DNA from: Saprospiraceae bacterium
GTDB taxonomy: Bacteria > Bacteroidota > Bacteroidia > Chitinophagales > Saprospiraceae
Length of the DNA stretch: 64,000 nucleotides
Reading direction: 5' to 3'
Assembly (NCBI GenBank): GCA_016710585.1
Contig: JADJVN010000019.1
Span: 24,323-88,322 of the forward strand
In this document: positions 20,536 to 30,966 of the stretch, piece by piece
Position numbering within the stretch: the stretch's first letter is position 1
Layout: every line of letters starts with the position of its first letter
The notes under the pieces: model-generated
Seen by the model: the letters and a program-made list of their open reading frames with translations, nothing else
What the model was told of the DNA's origin: nothing
Databases searched by the model: none
Program-made: the position numbers and the translations under genes

Positions 20536-20865
20536 TTCGGATTAAAGCGCAAAAATAGCCTTTGTTCTTGATATTCTCTCAAATTTAATTTTGAAAATGC
20601 ATAAGTGCCGAATTTCCCTATTAAGATTTCCTGGATGGCTAAAGTTCTCATAAAATTTAATATACTACTAACAATCATAGCTTTTATATATAAAAAAATA
20701 TCATATATATTATTTAGCAAATAAATATCACCTCATTTCCAAATAAGTTTTATATTTGATTCCATTAATTAAAATATAATTTCGATTACTATGCCAGTTC
20801 CAATTGATTATAATCTATTTAATAGTATCTACCATTTTAGGAATTATTATTCTAAAATTAAAGCA
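20536..20865. other. 330-bp region between tRNA-Ser and the M4 protease gene
   Basis: No supportable gene. A -7 box TATATTTG at 20751-20758 probably drives the M4 protease. An open frame extends upstream of the chosen M4 start to 20791. Confidence 0.5.
20751..20758 (+). promoter_or_regulatory. -7 box TATATTTG upstream of the M4 protease gene
   Basis: Exact TAnnTTTG match in an AT-rich leader, 108 nt before the preferred start at 20866 and 33 nt before the alternative ATG at 20791. Confidence 0.45.
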
Positions 20866-23800
20866 ATGAAGCTATTATTGTTTACACTACTTTCAATTTT
20901 TTTTCAATTCGAACTCATTGCTCAAACGGCTTCAAATCCAACAAAGACATCAATTTTTAATGAAAATAGTTTTAAGGAATATCGTGATGAATTGATTTCA
21001 ACTGAACGTTTTTTTGAGTTAAAAAAAGAAGCATTTGGATTGGAGAATTGCGAAATGGTCTTAATCAACTCAAATAAACTAAAATCAGATTTAATTCATC
21101 TAAAATATCAACAATATTACAAAGGTATTCCTATATACAATTCTATGTATTATCTGCACACCAAAGATGGAGAAGTCCAATCCAGCAATGGGATGCTCTA
21201 TCCTTTTATTGAAATCAATACAGAACCAAAAATTAATACACATAAAGCCAATCAAATTGCACAAAAATATTTTCTTACAATAATTAATGATAAAAAAATA
21301 AATCATAATGATGTTAAAATAATCTCAACTGAACTATTTATTACAGATAAGTCATATCCAAATTTTTCAGGAAACTATGCTCTGGCTTATAAAATAATTG
21401 CCACTATCAAACTCATTAATAAAAAACAAGAAATATTAGTAGACGCACATAATAGTCAAATAATATTTAATCAATCCAAAATCCATCATATAGATCGACC
21501 ATCCAAAGCAAAAACTAAATATTATGGAGAGCAAGATATAATATCCGATTCAATTGGAGTAAATGAATTTGTATTGCGAGACAACAATAGAAATATCACC
21601 ACCTTTACCGACAAAAAAAACACCTACGAAAAATTTACTGATACTGATGGATACTGGGATCAGTTCAATGCTGATCAAGATGAAGTTGCATTGGATGCAC
21701 ACTATACTACAAGTAGATTTTATGATATGATGCTTGAAAAATTTAATTATAGAGGTGTTGACGGAAAAGGAGGTGCGATGAATCCGATAGTACATATCCA
21801 AGGAGGTTCCAGTGTTGTAAATGCTTTCTGGGATGGAGAAAATGCAGCATTTGGAAATGGAGATTGCCATCACAGTCCATTGACTACATTCTCAGTAGTT
21901 GCACACGAATTTACTCATGGCGTCACTCAATATAATTCTGCTTTAATCTACAATCGTGAATCAGGTGCGATAAATGAATCCTTGAGTGATATTTTTGGAA
22001 AAGCTGCTGAATATTATTATGATCGGAATAGATTTAGCTGGGAATTGGATCCCATATTTAAAAAGACAAAATACCCAGAAGTATTTCGTTCTTTTTCCGA
22101 TCCCAACAGATTGTCCATGCCAAAAACCTACAAAGGAAAATTTTGGGAAGACATAGCTGATGTTCATACCAATAGTAGTGTCTTCAATCATTGGTTTTAT
22201 TTGATGGTAACAGGAGAGACTGCTAAAAATGAATTTGGTGTAGATTACAGTATCAAGGCTATGCCTATTCTAGATGTCCTCAATGTAATATTCAAATGTC
22301 AAACATCCTATCTCACACCAAGTTCTGGTTATAAAGAATTAGCAAAATCATCATTACTTGCTTGCAAGGAATTGTATGGACAAAATAGTGACATCTATAT
22401 ATCAATGCAGAATGCTTGGATTGCAGTCAATGTAGATGACAAGATCATTGCAAAAAATATCACTGACCTTGAAATAACAATCAATGTAGATGAATTGAAT
22501 ACATGTGCAGATTCAGCAGTTCACAGTTTTACGATGACTTTACGAAATACAGGAAATCAAATAATCAAAGCAAACTCTAGGATAAATTACAATATCAATT
22601 TCCAATCTTACAGTCCTGAATACATTCCTAGATTGACTGGAAATATTATATTGAGTACAGATCTAGCGCCTGGTGATAAAATTGAAAAAGTTTTTCAAAA
22701 CGCTTTTTCAATGAAATTTTTTGGACTCTTATACATTTATGCCTACATCAATTTCCAAGATGATTACAATACAAATAACAATGTCAATTTAACGCTATAT
22801 AACTCAAATCCCAAAGAGGGAGACATCCTTCTAGATCTTCAAAAAATAACAAATTATTCTTGCTTTGGAAAAGAAAATGCAGCAGTCACTTATGTCCTTA
22901 CCAACAATTCATGTAAGCCTATTCCTTCAGGTACAAAATCTAAAGTAATTTTAAGTCTAGAGAATGAAGTAAAAATGACTAAAGAAATCACCTTTATAGA
23001 AGCTTTAAATGAAGGAGAATCATTAACTTTTGTAGACTCTTTTTTCAATGATAGAAATGGGCTTTACTATATGGATATAGAAAATAATTTAGATCCATAT
23101 CCAATCTCGAATCATGACTCAGCATTCTCAGTTTATAAAATAATAAACAATGCAATGGATTTTACTTTTGAAAATGCTGATTATCGAGATTTCTTCACTG
23201 AAACTTATGTTTTTTCGAACCCATTAATTAATTACAACAACAGCACTCAATTCGGCACTACAGGTTATTATGAAAAAGATTATGGATCCTATTTTCCTTG
23301 TGAAAATATCATACGATCCCTGACAGATGAGATCAATCCTTCACTTAAGACCTGCATTGATTTTTCAAATCTAGGAATAACCTCAATGAGTTTTGACCTA
23401 ACCCAATTTAGAGCAGATAGCTCAAAGTATCCTGAGTTATGGTCTAAATCAGCAGCAATGCAATTGACTTTAAAAAGTGAAAACAATACATTAGATAAAT
23501 TTTATTTCGATCAAAAAGAAGCCTCAAAGATAAATCATCAACTCAGTCTTGGCAATAACTTTAAAGGAGAGCTCACTTTCACATTCTACAATAATCTAGG
23601 CCCCTTTAGTTTATCATTGAATGCACTTAATTATGATGCTCAACTTTTGGATAATTTAAACTTCTCAACTATTGTAAATCAAAATGATCTCAAATCTGAC
23701 AGAATAAAAATCTATCCCAATCCTGCACATGATAAAATTTATTTTAGCAATGTTGAAGAAAATATTTATAAGGGAGAATTGATAAATCTTGATGGCAAAA

Positions 23801-23937
23801 AACTAAAATCTTTTCAAGTATCAAGTCGCAACCAAACTATAGATATTAACGATTTAGCTAATGGCATGTATATTTTAAAGTTAATTTCCAATTCGAAAAA
23901 AACAGAAGAATTTTCATTCATTAAGCAAAGCAATTAA
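20866..23937 (+). CDS. M4 family (thermolysin-like) metalloprotease with T9SS sorting domain
   Basis: Secreted zinc protease of about 1,023 residues. The start at 20866 is chosen because MKLLLFTLLSIFFQFELIAQ is a clear signal peptide; the open frame begins 25 codons earlier. An FTP/PepSY-like propeptide (about 40-210) precedes the catalytic domain. The zinc site is His347-Glu-Phe-Thr-His with the third ligand Glu371 in the GAINESLSD context, exactly the thermolysin spacing. A long beta-rich region (about 530-930) follows. The C-terminus (RIKIYPNPAHDKIYF to the end) is a T9SS type A sorting domain, so the protein should be secreted and surface-attached or released. It is convergent with the Tex gene, 15 nt away. 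Confidence 0.95.
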   Translation: MKLLLFTLLSIFFQFELIAQTASNPTKTSIFNENSFKEYRDELISTERFFELKKEAFGLENCEMVLINSNKLKSDLIHLKYQQYYKGIPIYNSMYYLHTKDGEVQSSNGMLYPFIEINTEPKINTHKANQIAQKYFLTIINDKKINHNDVKIISTELFITDKSYPNFSGNYALAYKIIATIKLINKKQEILVDAHNSQIIFNQSKIHHIDRPSKAKTKYYGEQDIISDSIGVNEFVLRDNNRNITTFTDKKNTYEKFTDTDGYWDQFNADQDEVALDAHYTTSRFYDMMLEKFNYRGVDGKGGAMNPIVHIQGGSSVVNAFWDGENAAFGNGDCHHSPLTTFSVVAHEFTHGVTQYNSALIYNRESGAINESLSDIFGKAAEYYYDRNRFSWELDPIFKKTKYPEVFRSFSDPNRLSMPKTYKGKFWEDIADVHTNSSVFNHWFYLMVTGETAKNEFGVDYSIKAMPILDVLNVIFKCQTSYLTPSSGYKELAKSSLLACKELYGQNSDIYISMQNAWIAVNVDDKIIAKNITDLEITINVDELNTCADSAVHSFTMTLRNTGNQIIKANSRINYNINFQSYSPEYIPRLTGNIILSTDLAPGDKIEKVFQNAFSMKFFGLLYIYAYINFQDDYNTNNNVNLTLYNSNPKEGDILLDLQKITNYSCFGKENAAVTYVLTNNSCKPIPSGTKSKVILSLENEVKMTKEITFIEALNEGESLTFVDSFFNDRNGLYYMDIENNLDPYPISNHDSAFSVYKIINNAMDFTFENADYRDFFTETYVFSNPLINYNNSTQFGTTGYYEKDYGSYFPCENIIRSLTDEINPSLKTCIDFSNLGITSMSFDLTQFRADSSKYPELWSKSAAMQLTLKSENNTLDKFYFDQKEASKINHQLSLGNNFKGELTFTFYNNLGPFSLSLNALNYDAQLLDNLNFSTIVNQNDLKSDRIKIYPNPAHDKIYFSNVEENIYKGELINLDGKKLKSFQVSSRNQTIDINDLANGMYILKLISNSKKTEEFSFIKQSN

Positions 23938-23952
23938 TTTTAAATAGATTTT

Positions 23953-25947
23953 TTAGAATTTCAAACTCAATTGAATTCTATCGCGACTTTCTTCTATTGA
24001 TATGATCTTGACTTTTACTTTTTGCTTTAAATGAACTATTTCATTTGGGTCTGAAATAAATTTTTCACTCATTTCAGAAATATGAATTAAACCAGAAACT
24101 TTCAGACCAATATCTACAAATGCTCCAAATTTTGTAATATTATTTACTATACCATCTAGGATCATTCCATCCTTTAATTCAGAGATATTTCTAATTTTTA
24201 CCTCTATATTACTGAACTCACCCCTCGGATCTAATCCTGGTTTATCCAACTCTTTAAAAATATCAATGATGGTAGGTTCTCCAACATCATTAGATACAAA
24301 ATCTTTGATAACAATCTTCTTTCTTAAATTTTCATTAGCTATAAATTCAGCTAAACTGACACCTAAATTTTTAGCCATTTTATCAACTATTGAATAATGC
24401 TCTGGATGAATTGAGGTATTATCTAATGGATTTATCCCGTCCTTAATTCTTAAAAATCCAGCACATTGCTCAAATGCTTTTGGACCTAATCTTGGTACTT
24501 TTTTTAATTCATTCTTAGAATTGATCTTCCCAATTTCCTTTCTATATTGAACGATATTCTCTGAAATCGTAGGCCCCAATCCAGAAATATATGTCAATAA
24601 ATACTTTGATGCAGTATTGACATTTACACCTACTTTATTCACACAACTCAACAAAGTAAAATCCAAACTCTCTTTCAATAATTTTTGGTTAACGTCATGT
24701 TGATACTGTCCGATCCCTATAGATTTTGGATCTATTTTTATCAACTCAGCCATAGGATCCAACAATCGTCTTCCAATAGATATCGCTCCTCGATAGGTGA
24801 TATCCAAATCTGCAAATTCTTCACGAGCAATTTCAGAAGCTGAATAAATCGAAGCCCCTTGTTCACTAATATTAAAAACAAATAGCTCATTTATAAGAAT
24901 ATTACTTTTGATCCATTCAACTGTTTCCCTACCTGCAGTGCCATCACCCACAGCGATATGGTGTACAGAGTATCGCTTAATATCAGCATTTAATTTATTA
25001 AGCGCTTCTTCTGACTTATGAATATCTTGTAAAGGAAAAATTGTATAGTATTTTTGCAAATCACCGTATTGATCCAGTACAACCACTTTACTTCCAGTGC
25101 GAAAACCAGGATCAATTGCAATGATCGTTTTCTCACCTAATGGCGCTTCTAGGAATAGTTGTCTTATATTTTCTGCAAAGACTTTCGTAGCGACCTCATC
25201 AGAATTTTTCTTAAGAATATTATGAATTTGAATATCGATAATATCATTCAATGAACTTGTCCAAGAATGAACTATTGCATCTTCAAGAATCTTTCTTGAT
25301 CGTGATTGTTCTCGATAATATTTTCTTCCAATAATTCTAAAAATATCTGATTCATCATGAATCAATTTTACCCTGAGTAACTTTTGCTTCTCTCCTCTCT
25401 CGATAGCAAGATATCGATGTGAAGGAATAGATTTTATACTTTCATTATAATCGAAATAATCACGATAAGTTGCGGCTATTTTTTCAGCTTCTTTTGACTT
25501 TATTATTCTAGATTGAATCGATGATTTTTTGAAAAGCTGTTCTCTTATTGATTCTCTTATTAAAGAATCATCAGCTATTCTCGACGCAATGATCTCAATC
25601 GTCCCCTGACGAACTGATAGAATATCTGGATATAAATCACAAAAATATTTTGAAGCTATGCCATTAAACTCTATTGAATTATTATTGAGTATTAACTCTG
25701 CTAATGGGAGCAATCCATTCTCAATTGCAATATCTGCTTTGGATTTTTTCTTTTTCTTATAAGGGGCATAAAGATCTTCCAGTACCAATGCATCTTCAGC
25801 TTGTTCTATTTGTTTTCTCAATAGATCGGTTAATTGACCTTGTGGTATCGTACATGATTCTTCAATTAACTCAAGCACAGTTTTGACTCGATGTACTTGT
25901 ATTGAAAGACGGCTTGCAATTTTATTGCAAAAACTTAGATCAATCAT
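23953..25947 (-). CDS. tex: Tex family transcription accessory / S1 RNA-binding protein with internal deletion
   Basis: Homologue of Tex (YhgF in E. coli), a nucleic-acid-binding protein linked to transcription. Domains in order: an N-terminal helical part, a YqgF/RNase H-like domain (TIIAIDPGFRTGSKVVVLD), a helix-hairpin-helix part (LLTYISGLGPTISENIVQYR) and a C-terminal S1 domain (DGMILDGIVNNITKFGAFVDIGLKVSGLIHIS). At 664 residues it is shorter than usual (about 700-780). The conserved PFIARYRKE-TGxLDE segment that should follow 'TIP' at about residue 35 is missing: the protein goes straight from ESCTIP to QGQLTDLLRKQIE. This is an in-frame loss of about 44 residues, at about 25842. Confidence 0.92.
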   Translation of the reverse strand: MIDLSFCNKIASRLSIQVHRVKTVLELIEESCTIPQGQLTDLLRKQIEQAEDALVLEDLYAPYKKKKKSKADIAIENGLLPLAELILNNNSIEFNGIASKYFCDLYPDILSVRQGTIEIIASRIADDSLIRESIREQLFKKSSIQSRIIKSKEAEKIAATYRDYFDYNESIKSIPSHRYLAIERGEKQKLLRVKLIHDESDIFRIIGRKYYREQSRSRKILEDAIVHSWTSSLNDIIDIQIHNILKKNSDEVATKVFAENIRQLFLEAPLGEKTIIAIDPGFRTGSKVVVLDQYGDLQKYYTIFPLQDIHKSEEALNKLNADIKRYSVHHIAVGDGTAGRETVEWIKSNILINELFVFNISEQGASIYSASEIAREEFADLDITYRGAISIGRRLLDPMAELIKIDPKSIGIGQYQHDVNQKLLKESLDFTLLSCVNKVGVNVNTASKYLLTYISGLGPTISENIVQYRKEIGKINSKNELKKVPRLGPKAFEQCAGFLRIKDGINPLDNTSIHPEHYSIVDKMAKNLGVSLAEFIANENLRKKIVIKDFVSNDVGEPTIIDIFKELDKPGLDPRGEFSNIEVKIRNISELKDGMILDGIVNNITKFGAFVDIGLKVSGLIHISEMSEKFISDPNEIVHLKQKVKVKIISIEESRDRIQLSLKF

Positions 25948-26010
25948 GTTACAAAGAAATACTATTCCCTTGAAATCAATTGAATTCTATTAATAAAATT
26001 TGAATTAATC

Positions 26011-26484
26011 TTAAAAAGTGCCTACGACGTCTGTATCTTCTTTAGTTCTGTAGACGATCACTTTAAAATAAATTGGTGCTGTTCCATAATCAGAACTAAT
26101 CTTTGCAAAATCAACTTGAGAGTTCAAATTTGCACGGTAGACATAAAAATTCTTTTTAGAAATTGGATGATATTCTTTTTTAGGCAATCGTACGAATACA
26201 TCATCATTATTAGTAGAAAATCGTACTTTGTGACTAGGTAACTTTTCAGTTTCCAATTCATATGCAGCCTCTACAATAATCCTTTCAACTTTATCAGCTT
26301 TAGGAAGCTTAATTTGGTAACTGCCGTTCCATGAATTATAAATTCCTGCACTATAAATATCTTCCCCAGAATATATTTCAGTATTATAAATGGAAATAAG
26401 TTCTCTCTGTGCGCTAATGCTTATACCAATAGATAGGCATAATATTATCAATAGCTGTCGTCCTTGGACAAATTGATTCTTCAT
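26011..26484 (-). CDS. Hypothetical secreted/periplasmic protein, about 157 aa
   Basis: The start at 26484 is preferred because MKNQFVQGRQLLIILCLSIG leads a signal peptide ending ISISAQ; the open frame continues 19 codons further up. The mature part has beta-rich text with the segments IYNTEIYSGEDIYSAGIYNSW and PIYFKVIVYRTKED. I recognise no family, although short 'AQRELISIY' type proteins occur in Bacteroidota. A TAAATTTG box at 26506-26513 lies 21 nt upstream, which supports this start. It lies between tex and recG, all leftward. Confidence 0.6.
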   Translation of the reverse strand: MKNQFVQGRQLLIILCLSIGISISAQRELISIYNTEIYSGEDIYSAGIYNSWNGSYQIKLPKADKVERIIVEAAYELETEKLPSHKVRFSTNNDDVFVRLPKKEYHPISKKNFYVYRANLNSQVDFAKISSDYGTAPIYFKVIVYRTKEDTDVVGTF

Positions 26485-26505
26485 GATTGGTCTCTTTCTC
26501 TGATT

Positions 26506-26513
26506 CAAATTTA
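26506..26513 (-). promoter_or_regulatory. -7 box TAAATTTG upstream of the small secreted protein gene
   Basis: Exact TAnnTTTG match on the minus strand, 21 nt before the start at 26484. It argues against the longer frame start at 26541. Confidence 0.45.
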
Positions 26514-26708
26514 AGACGAAATTTTGTAAAAGAAGTAACAACCAAATTTTATTGCTATATATTTATTTAAATATATATATTATTCTACAATTTAGCATAA
26601 TAGATATTAAAAATAAAAAAATATAATTTACCTTATTATTTGTAAAAAACTCAGCTTGAAAGTCAATTCAAATTATTTGATTTCTAGCTGTCATTTAAAA
26701 TGGAATGA

Positions 26709-28820
26709 TCAACCAATTTTCGCCCATGAGTTATCTTCTTCATCAATATACTGATTTCGCAATCTAATATTTAGCGGATTGCTGAGTTCTGGATCTTTAT
26801 TTAAAATAGCCTCTGCTAAATTTCTAGCCGCTACTAGTATTTTATTATCTTCTTGAATGTCGGCTATGTTTAATTGTATAAGGCCGCTCTGCTTTGTTCC
26901 ATCCAAATCACCAGGACCGCGCATCTCTAGATCAGCCTCAGCAATTTTAAATCCATCGTTTGTAGCAACCATGGTTTCTATTCGTTTTAGTGCATCAAGG
27001 CTTACTTTATTTCCCGTCATCAAGACACAATAAGACTGATCTGCTCCTCGCCCCACCCGTCCCCTTAGTTGGTGCAACTGAGACAAGCCAAATCGTTCAG
27101 CATTCTCTATTACCATCACACTCGCATTAGGCACATTGACACCTACTTCTATTACTGTGGTGGCAACCATAATATTTGAACTTCCTGATACGAACAACTG
27201 CATTTCAGATTCTTTACTTGCAGATTTCATTTTTCCATGAACGATAGAAACTCTGTATTTAGGTAATGGAAAGTATTGCAATAATTTCTCATAGCCCAAA
27301 GTCAAATTTTCTATATCTAATTTTTCAGATTCTGCTATGAGAGGAAATACAAAATAAATTTGACGTCCTTGCTCGATCTGCTCTTTCATAAAATTATAGA
27401 GTTGCATTCGCTGAATATCTTTGAGATGCATCGTTTTAATTTCCTTCCTATTTGGAGGAAGTTCATCGATGATCGAAACATCCAAATCCCCATATAGTGT
27501 CATTGCCAATGTCCTAGGAATTGGTGTGGCCGTCATTACTAATACATGTGGATTGCCATTCTTTGCCTTCTTCCATAACTTCGCTCTTTGTTCTACTCCA
27601 AACCGATGCTGCTCATCCACCACACACAATCCCAAATTATGAAAAACTATAGGATCTTCAATCAAAGCATGAGTTCCTATTGCAATATGAATTTCACCAC
27701 TTGCTAGTTCATTCAATATATTTTGCCTCACTTTTGACTTCACTTGTGAGGTGAGCAAACAAGTTTTCAATCCTATTTTCTCACAATATCCTGATATCGT
27801 TTGATAATGCTGAGTTGCCAATACTTCAGTAGGCGCCATAATACATGCCTGATATCCATTCCCTATTGCAATCAACATGATTAAAAAACTAACAATAGTT
27901 TTACCACTTCCTACATCACCTTGCAAAAGTCGATTCATTTGATATGATGAATGCATATCATGATGGATTTCCTTGATAACTCTTTGCTGGGCTTGAGTCA
28001 ATGGAAAGGGCATGTAGTTCTTATAAAAATCATTAAAATAATCGCCCAATTGTATAAAAAGATAACCCTTGCTTTGGCGCTGTCTTTTTATTTTTGACAA
28101 AAACATTTTCATCTGAATTGCAAAGAGTTCATCGAATTTTAATCTATTTTTTGCATAAATTATATCTAATTCACTTTTTGGCAAATGTATTTTTTTAAAT
28201 GCATCATATCTCGGTATTAATTGAAATTTATCAATAATATATTGTGGTAATATTTCTTCAATTTGACTATGATGAATATATTGAAATAAATTCTGAATAA
28301 TCTGTCCAATTCCTTTTGAACCCAAACCTTTTGCAGTGAGACTCTCAGTAGATGAATAAACAGCCTGATACCCCAACTGTGCTTTGAGATTATTTGGATC
28401 TCTTATAAGGTCTAGCTCTGGATGTGCAATACTTATTCTTCCCTTTACGAAATTTACTTTTCCATAAATCATATAATCCTGCCCAACTTGCAATAATTGC
28501 AAAAGCCAATTGGCTCCTTGAAACCAAATTAATTCAACGACGCCTGTCTCATCTTCTGCCAACGCAACCAATCTTTTTTGTCGCCCTTGTCCTTCTTCTG
28601 AAATAGCGCTAATTTTACATTTCAACAAAATGTATTCAGTACTAATATAAATATCTTTTACCTTACTAAATACACTTTTATCGACATATCGAAATGGGAA
28701 ATAATTTAACAAATCAGACACAACTTGAACATTGAGATGCTTTTTCAATAAAGCTCCCTTAATAGGCCCAACGCCTTTTAGATATTCTATTGGAGAATCA
28801 ATTTGAATATTTACTGACAT
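26709..28820 (-). CDS. recG: ATP-dependent DNA helicase RecG
   Basis: Superfamily 2 helicase that remodels stalled replication forks and branch-migrates Holliday junctions. An N-terminal wedge/OB domain (about 60-170) is followed by the helicase core: Walker A LLQGDVGSGKT (about 298-308), Walker B/DEQH in VVDEQHRFG, motif III VMTATPIPRTLA, and motifs V-VI in the second RecA domain (LHQLRGRVGRGADQSYC). A C-terminal TRG-type region, EADLEMRGPGDLDGTKQSG, is present. Length 703 is usual for RecG. Start and end are clean. Confidence 0.96.
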   Translation of the reverse strand: MSVNIQIDSPIEYLKGVGPIKGALLKKHLNVQVVSDLLNYFPFRYVDKSVFSKVKDIYISTEYILLKCKISAISEEGQGRQKRLVALAEDETGVVELIWFQGANWLLQLLQVGQDYMIYGKVNFVKGRISIAHPELDLIRDPNNLKAQLGYQAVYSSTESLTAKGLGSKGIGQIIQNLFQYIHHSQIEEILPQYIIDKFQLIPRYDAFKKIHLPKSELDIIYAKNRLKFDELFAIQMKMFLSKIKRQRQSKGYLFIQLGDYFNDFYKNYMPFPLTQAQQRVIKEIHHDMHSSYQMNRLLQGDVGSGKTIVSFLIMLIAIGNGYQACIMAPTEVLATQHYQTISGYCEKIGLKTCLLTSQVKSKVRQNILNELASGEIHIAIGTHALIEDPIVFHNLGLCVVDEQHRFGVEQRAKLWKKAKNGNPHVLVMTATPIPRTLAMTLYGDLDVSIIDELPPNRKEIKTMHLKDIQRMQLYNFMKEQIEQGRQIYFVFPLIAESEKLDIENLTLGYEKLLQYFPLPKYRVSIVHGKMKSASKESEMQLFVSGSSNIMVATTVIEVGVNVPNASVMVIENAERFGLSQLHQLRGRVGRGADQSYCVLMTGNKVSLDALKRIETMVATNDGFKIAEADLEMRGPGDLDGTKQSGLIQLNIADIQEDNKILVAARNLAEAILNKDPELSNPLNIRLRNQYIDEEDNSWAKIG

Positions 28821-28862
28821 GTTGATAGAATAAATCTACAAGCTAATTTCTTATAAAAAAAA

Positions 28863-30469
28863 TTATTTATCAACTATTATTCTTTTTGGTATATTAGCCA
28901 GTTCCCAAGTAAGTAAAAAAATATGCTTAGTGCGCTTTTCTAGAATTGGTAGATTTATTTTAATTTTATCATCAGTGATCCGATGATAATCTTCATGGGT
29001 ACCATTGAAGAAGAAAATTGCTGGAATCCTCTTTTCTGCAAAATTATAATGATCAGAACGGTAATAATAACGATTGGGATCATTCTCAGCATTATAGACG
29101 TAATCAAGAATGAGCTGACTATATTTTGAATTCACTTCCTCATTTATTCTATGGAGATCCGCACTCAATCTATCGGACCCAATTACATAAAGATAAGCCG
29201 AATCTTCACTATATTTTTTATCAATCCTACCGACCATATCTATATTAATGTCAACAGTGGTTTTGTTTAAATCCAATCTCGGATTATTGACATAATAATT
29301 CGAACCAAGCAATCCTTTTTCTTCACCAGTCACAAGCAAACAAAGTATTGTTCGCCTTGGTTTGATGCCTTTATCTCGAGCCACTTGTAGTGCTTTAGCG
29401 ATCTGAATAACTGCTGTAGTGCCAGATCCGTTGTCATCAGCGCCATTAAAAATGTCTTCATTCTTTTTGCCAATATGATCATAGTGTGCAGATACGATTA
29501 CAATCTCTTCTTTTTTGTCCGTACCTTCAAAATAAGCCATGATATTTTTACCAGAAATTGCCTTGATATTTTTCTTCTGTGAAATCTCTAATTTTGTGTT
29601 GAATGAAAATGAATGTGCTCTTCCCTTCTTTTTAATTCTATTTCGCGCTTGAATTACTTTCTTCAGTGCATTGCCAATCACATGTGAACTTGTTGAAGAA
29701 GACATATAAGCTACATTAGGTGTATTGGATGTGAGATACTCTTCAGAATCCAATAAAAAAGTCGGTGATATTAATTGTGATCGCTTTAAATCTACAAGCT
29801 GTTTAAACTTTTCTTCTATAACTAGAATCAATGCCACTTCATGCTTTTTTGCAGCTTCGATTTTTTTATTAAAATTAGTTGACCAATCAGATTGAAATTG
29901 AGAATTTGTGATCCATGATGTGCCATCAGTCTTTGTTGGTTCTCCATTATAAATGAGGATAACTTTACCCTTGACGGAGGTATTTTCATAATCATTATAA
30001 TTTGGATCATCGATGCCATATCCACAGAATACTATTTCTTTAGCATTAATTTCTAAATCGTTATTTTCTGTTGGGACAGCAACATAATCCCATAAAAGCT
30101 TGAACTCAGTATCATTTGCTCTAAAGGAAGTATTTTCCCAATTTACCCAACTGAAACCAACATGTTGAAAATAAGAATTATTGTCTCCGATTTTTTGAAT
30201 GCCGTATTGTTGAAATTTTGTGGCAATAAAATTTGCTGCAATATCAACGCCTACAGAACCCAATTCTCTACCCGCACATGAATCTGAAGTTAGCACATCT
30301 AGTATAGTGCTCATCTCTGTCTGATCAATTGCTGTCGTCAATTGACTTAAAGAATCTACAACAGTTTTTTTGCAAAATCAGGTCTTGTGATTCCATTGTA
30401 ATATTGAGAGATAGAAAGCTTAGAGAAAAGTAAAAATGTTAAGATAATAAGATAAAATCTGATGATCAT
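28863..30469 (-). CDS. M28 family metallopeptidase (one frameshift near the N-terminus)
   Basis: Zinc aminopeptidase of the M28 family with a PA insert. The open frame from 30341 lacks a signal peptide. Upstream, from ATG 30469, the minus strand encodes MIIRFYLIILTFLLFSKLSI plus SQ, a clear signal peptide, then YYNGITRPDFAKK and a premature stop. Adding one base to the seven-T run at 30365-30371 (A on the coding strand) joins this to DSLSQLTTAIDQTEMS of the main frame, giving about 535 residues. Metal ligands are readable: SAHYDHIG, NGADDNGSGTTAV, the acidic VTGEEKGLLGS and, further on, NIDMVGR and YYYRSDHYNF. Probably exported and acting in the periplasm or outside. Confidence 0.85.
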
Positions 30470-30523
30470 TTGTCGAAATAAAAATACAAACATCAAAACT
30501 TCATTTAATAATTTAATGAAATA

Positions 30524-30964
30524 TTATGATTCTAAATAATTTATTTTTTGAACTCTGATAAGATGTCTTCCGCCATCAAAACTTGTCTCTAAAAATAGCT
30601 TTACCATTTCAAGCGCTAAAGGTAGGCTGACATACCTTGCAGGAATACTTAATATATTGGCATCATTATGAGCACGTGAAAGCCTACTTAATTCTGCATT
30701 CCAACAAAGTGCACATCTTACTTTTGGATGTTTATTTGCTGCGATAGCCACACCATTTCCACTGCCACATAAAACGATACCAAATTCAATTTTACCCTCT
30801 TCTACATCCTTTGCTACCTGATGTGCAAAATCAGGATAATCCACTGAACTTTCATCATAACATCCGTAATCATGAACGTCATAGCCTTGTTCTTGAAGCA
30901 AGGCTATGATGTTTTTTTTATAAATAAATCCCGCATGATCGGATCCGATCGATATCTTTTTCAA
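30524..30964 (-). CDS. rpiB: Ribose-5-phosphate isomerase B
   Basis: Interconverts ribose-5-phosphate and ribulose-5-phosphate in the pentose phosphate pathway. The 146-residue length fits. Family signatures are the N-terminal IGSDHAGFIYKK (about 6-17), the DYPDFAHQVA segment and the phosphate-loop motif VLCGSGNGVAIAANK (about 64-78). It lies 2 nt after the stop of the DUF2723 gene, so the two are almost certainly cotranscribed; a metabolic reason for the pairing is not evident. Confidence 0.96.
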   Translation of the reverse strand: MKKISIGSDHAGFIYKKNIIALLQEQGYDVHDYGCYDESSVDYPDFAHQVAKDVEEGKIEFGIVLCGSGNGVAIAANKHPKVRCALCWNAELSRLSRAHNDANILSIPARYVSLPLALEMVKLFLETSFDGGRHLIRVQKINYLES

Positions 30965-30966
30965 AA

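Noticed and set aside
20481..20720. 79-codon minus-strand frame overlapping tRNA-Ser
   Set aside because: It runs through the tRNA gene on the same strand and has no start signal or family; it is a chance frame.
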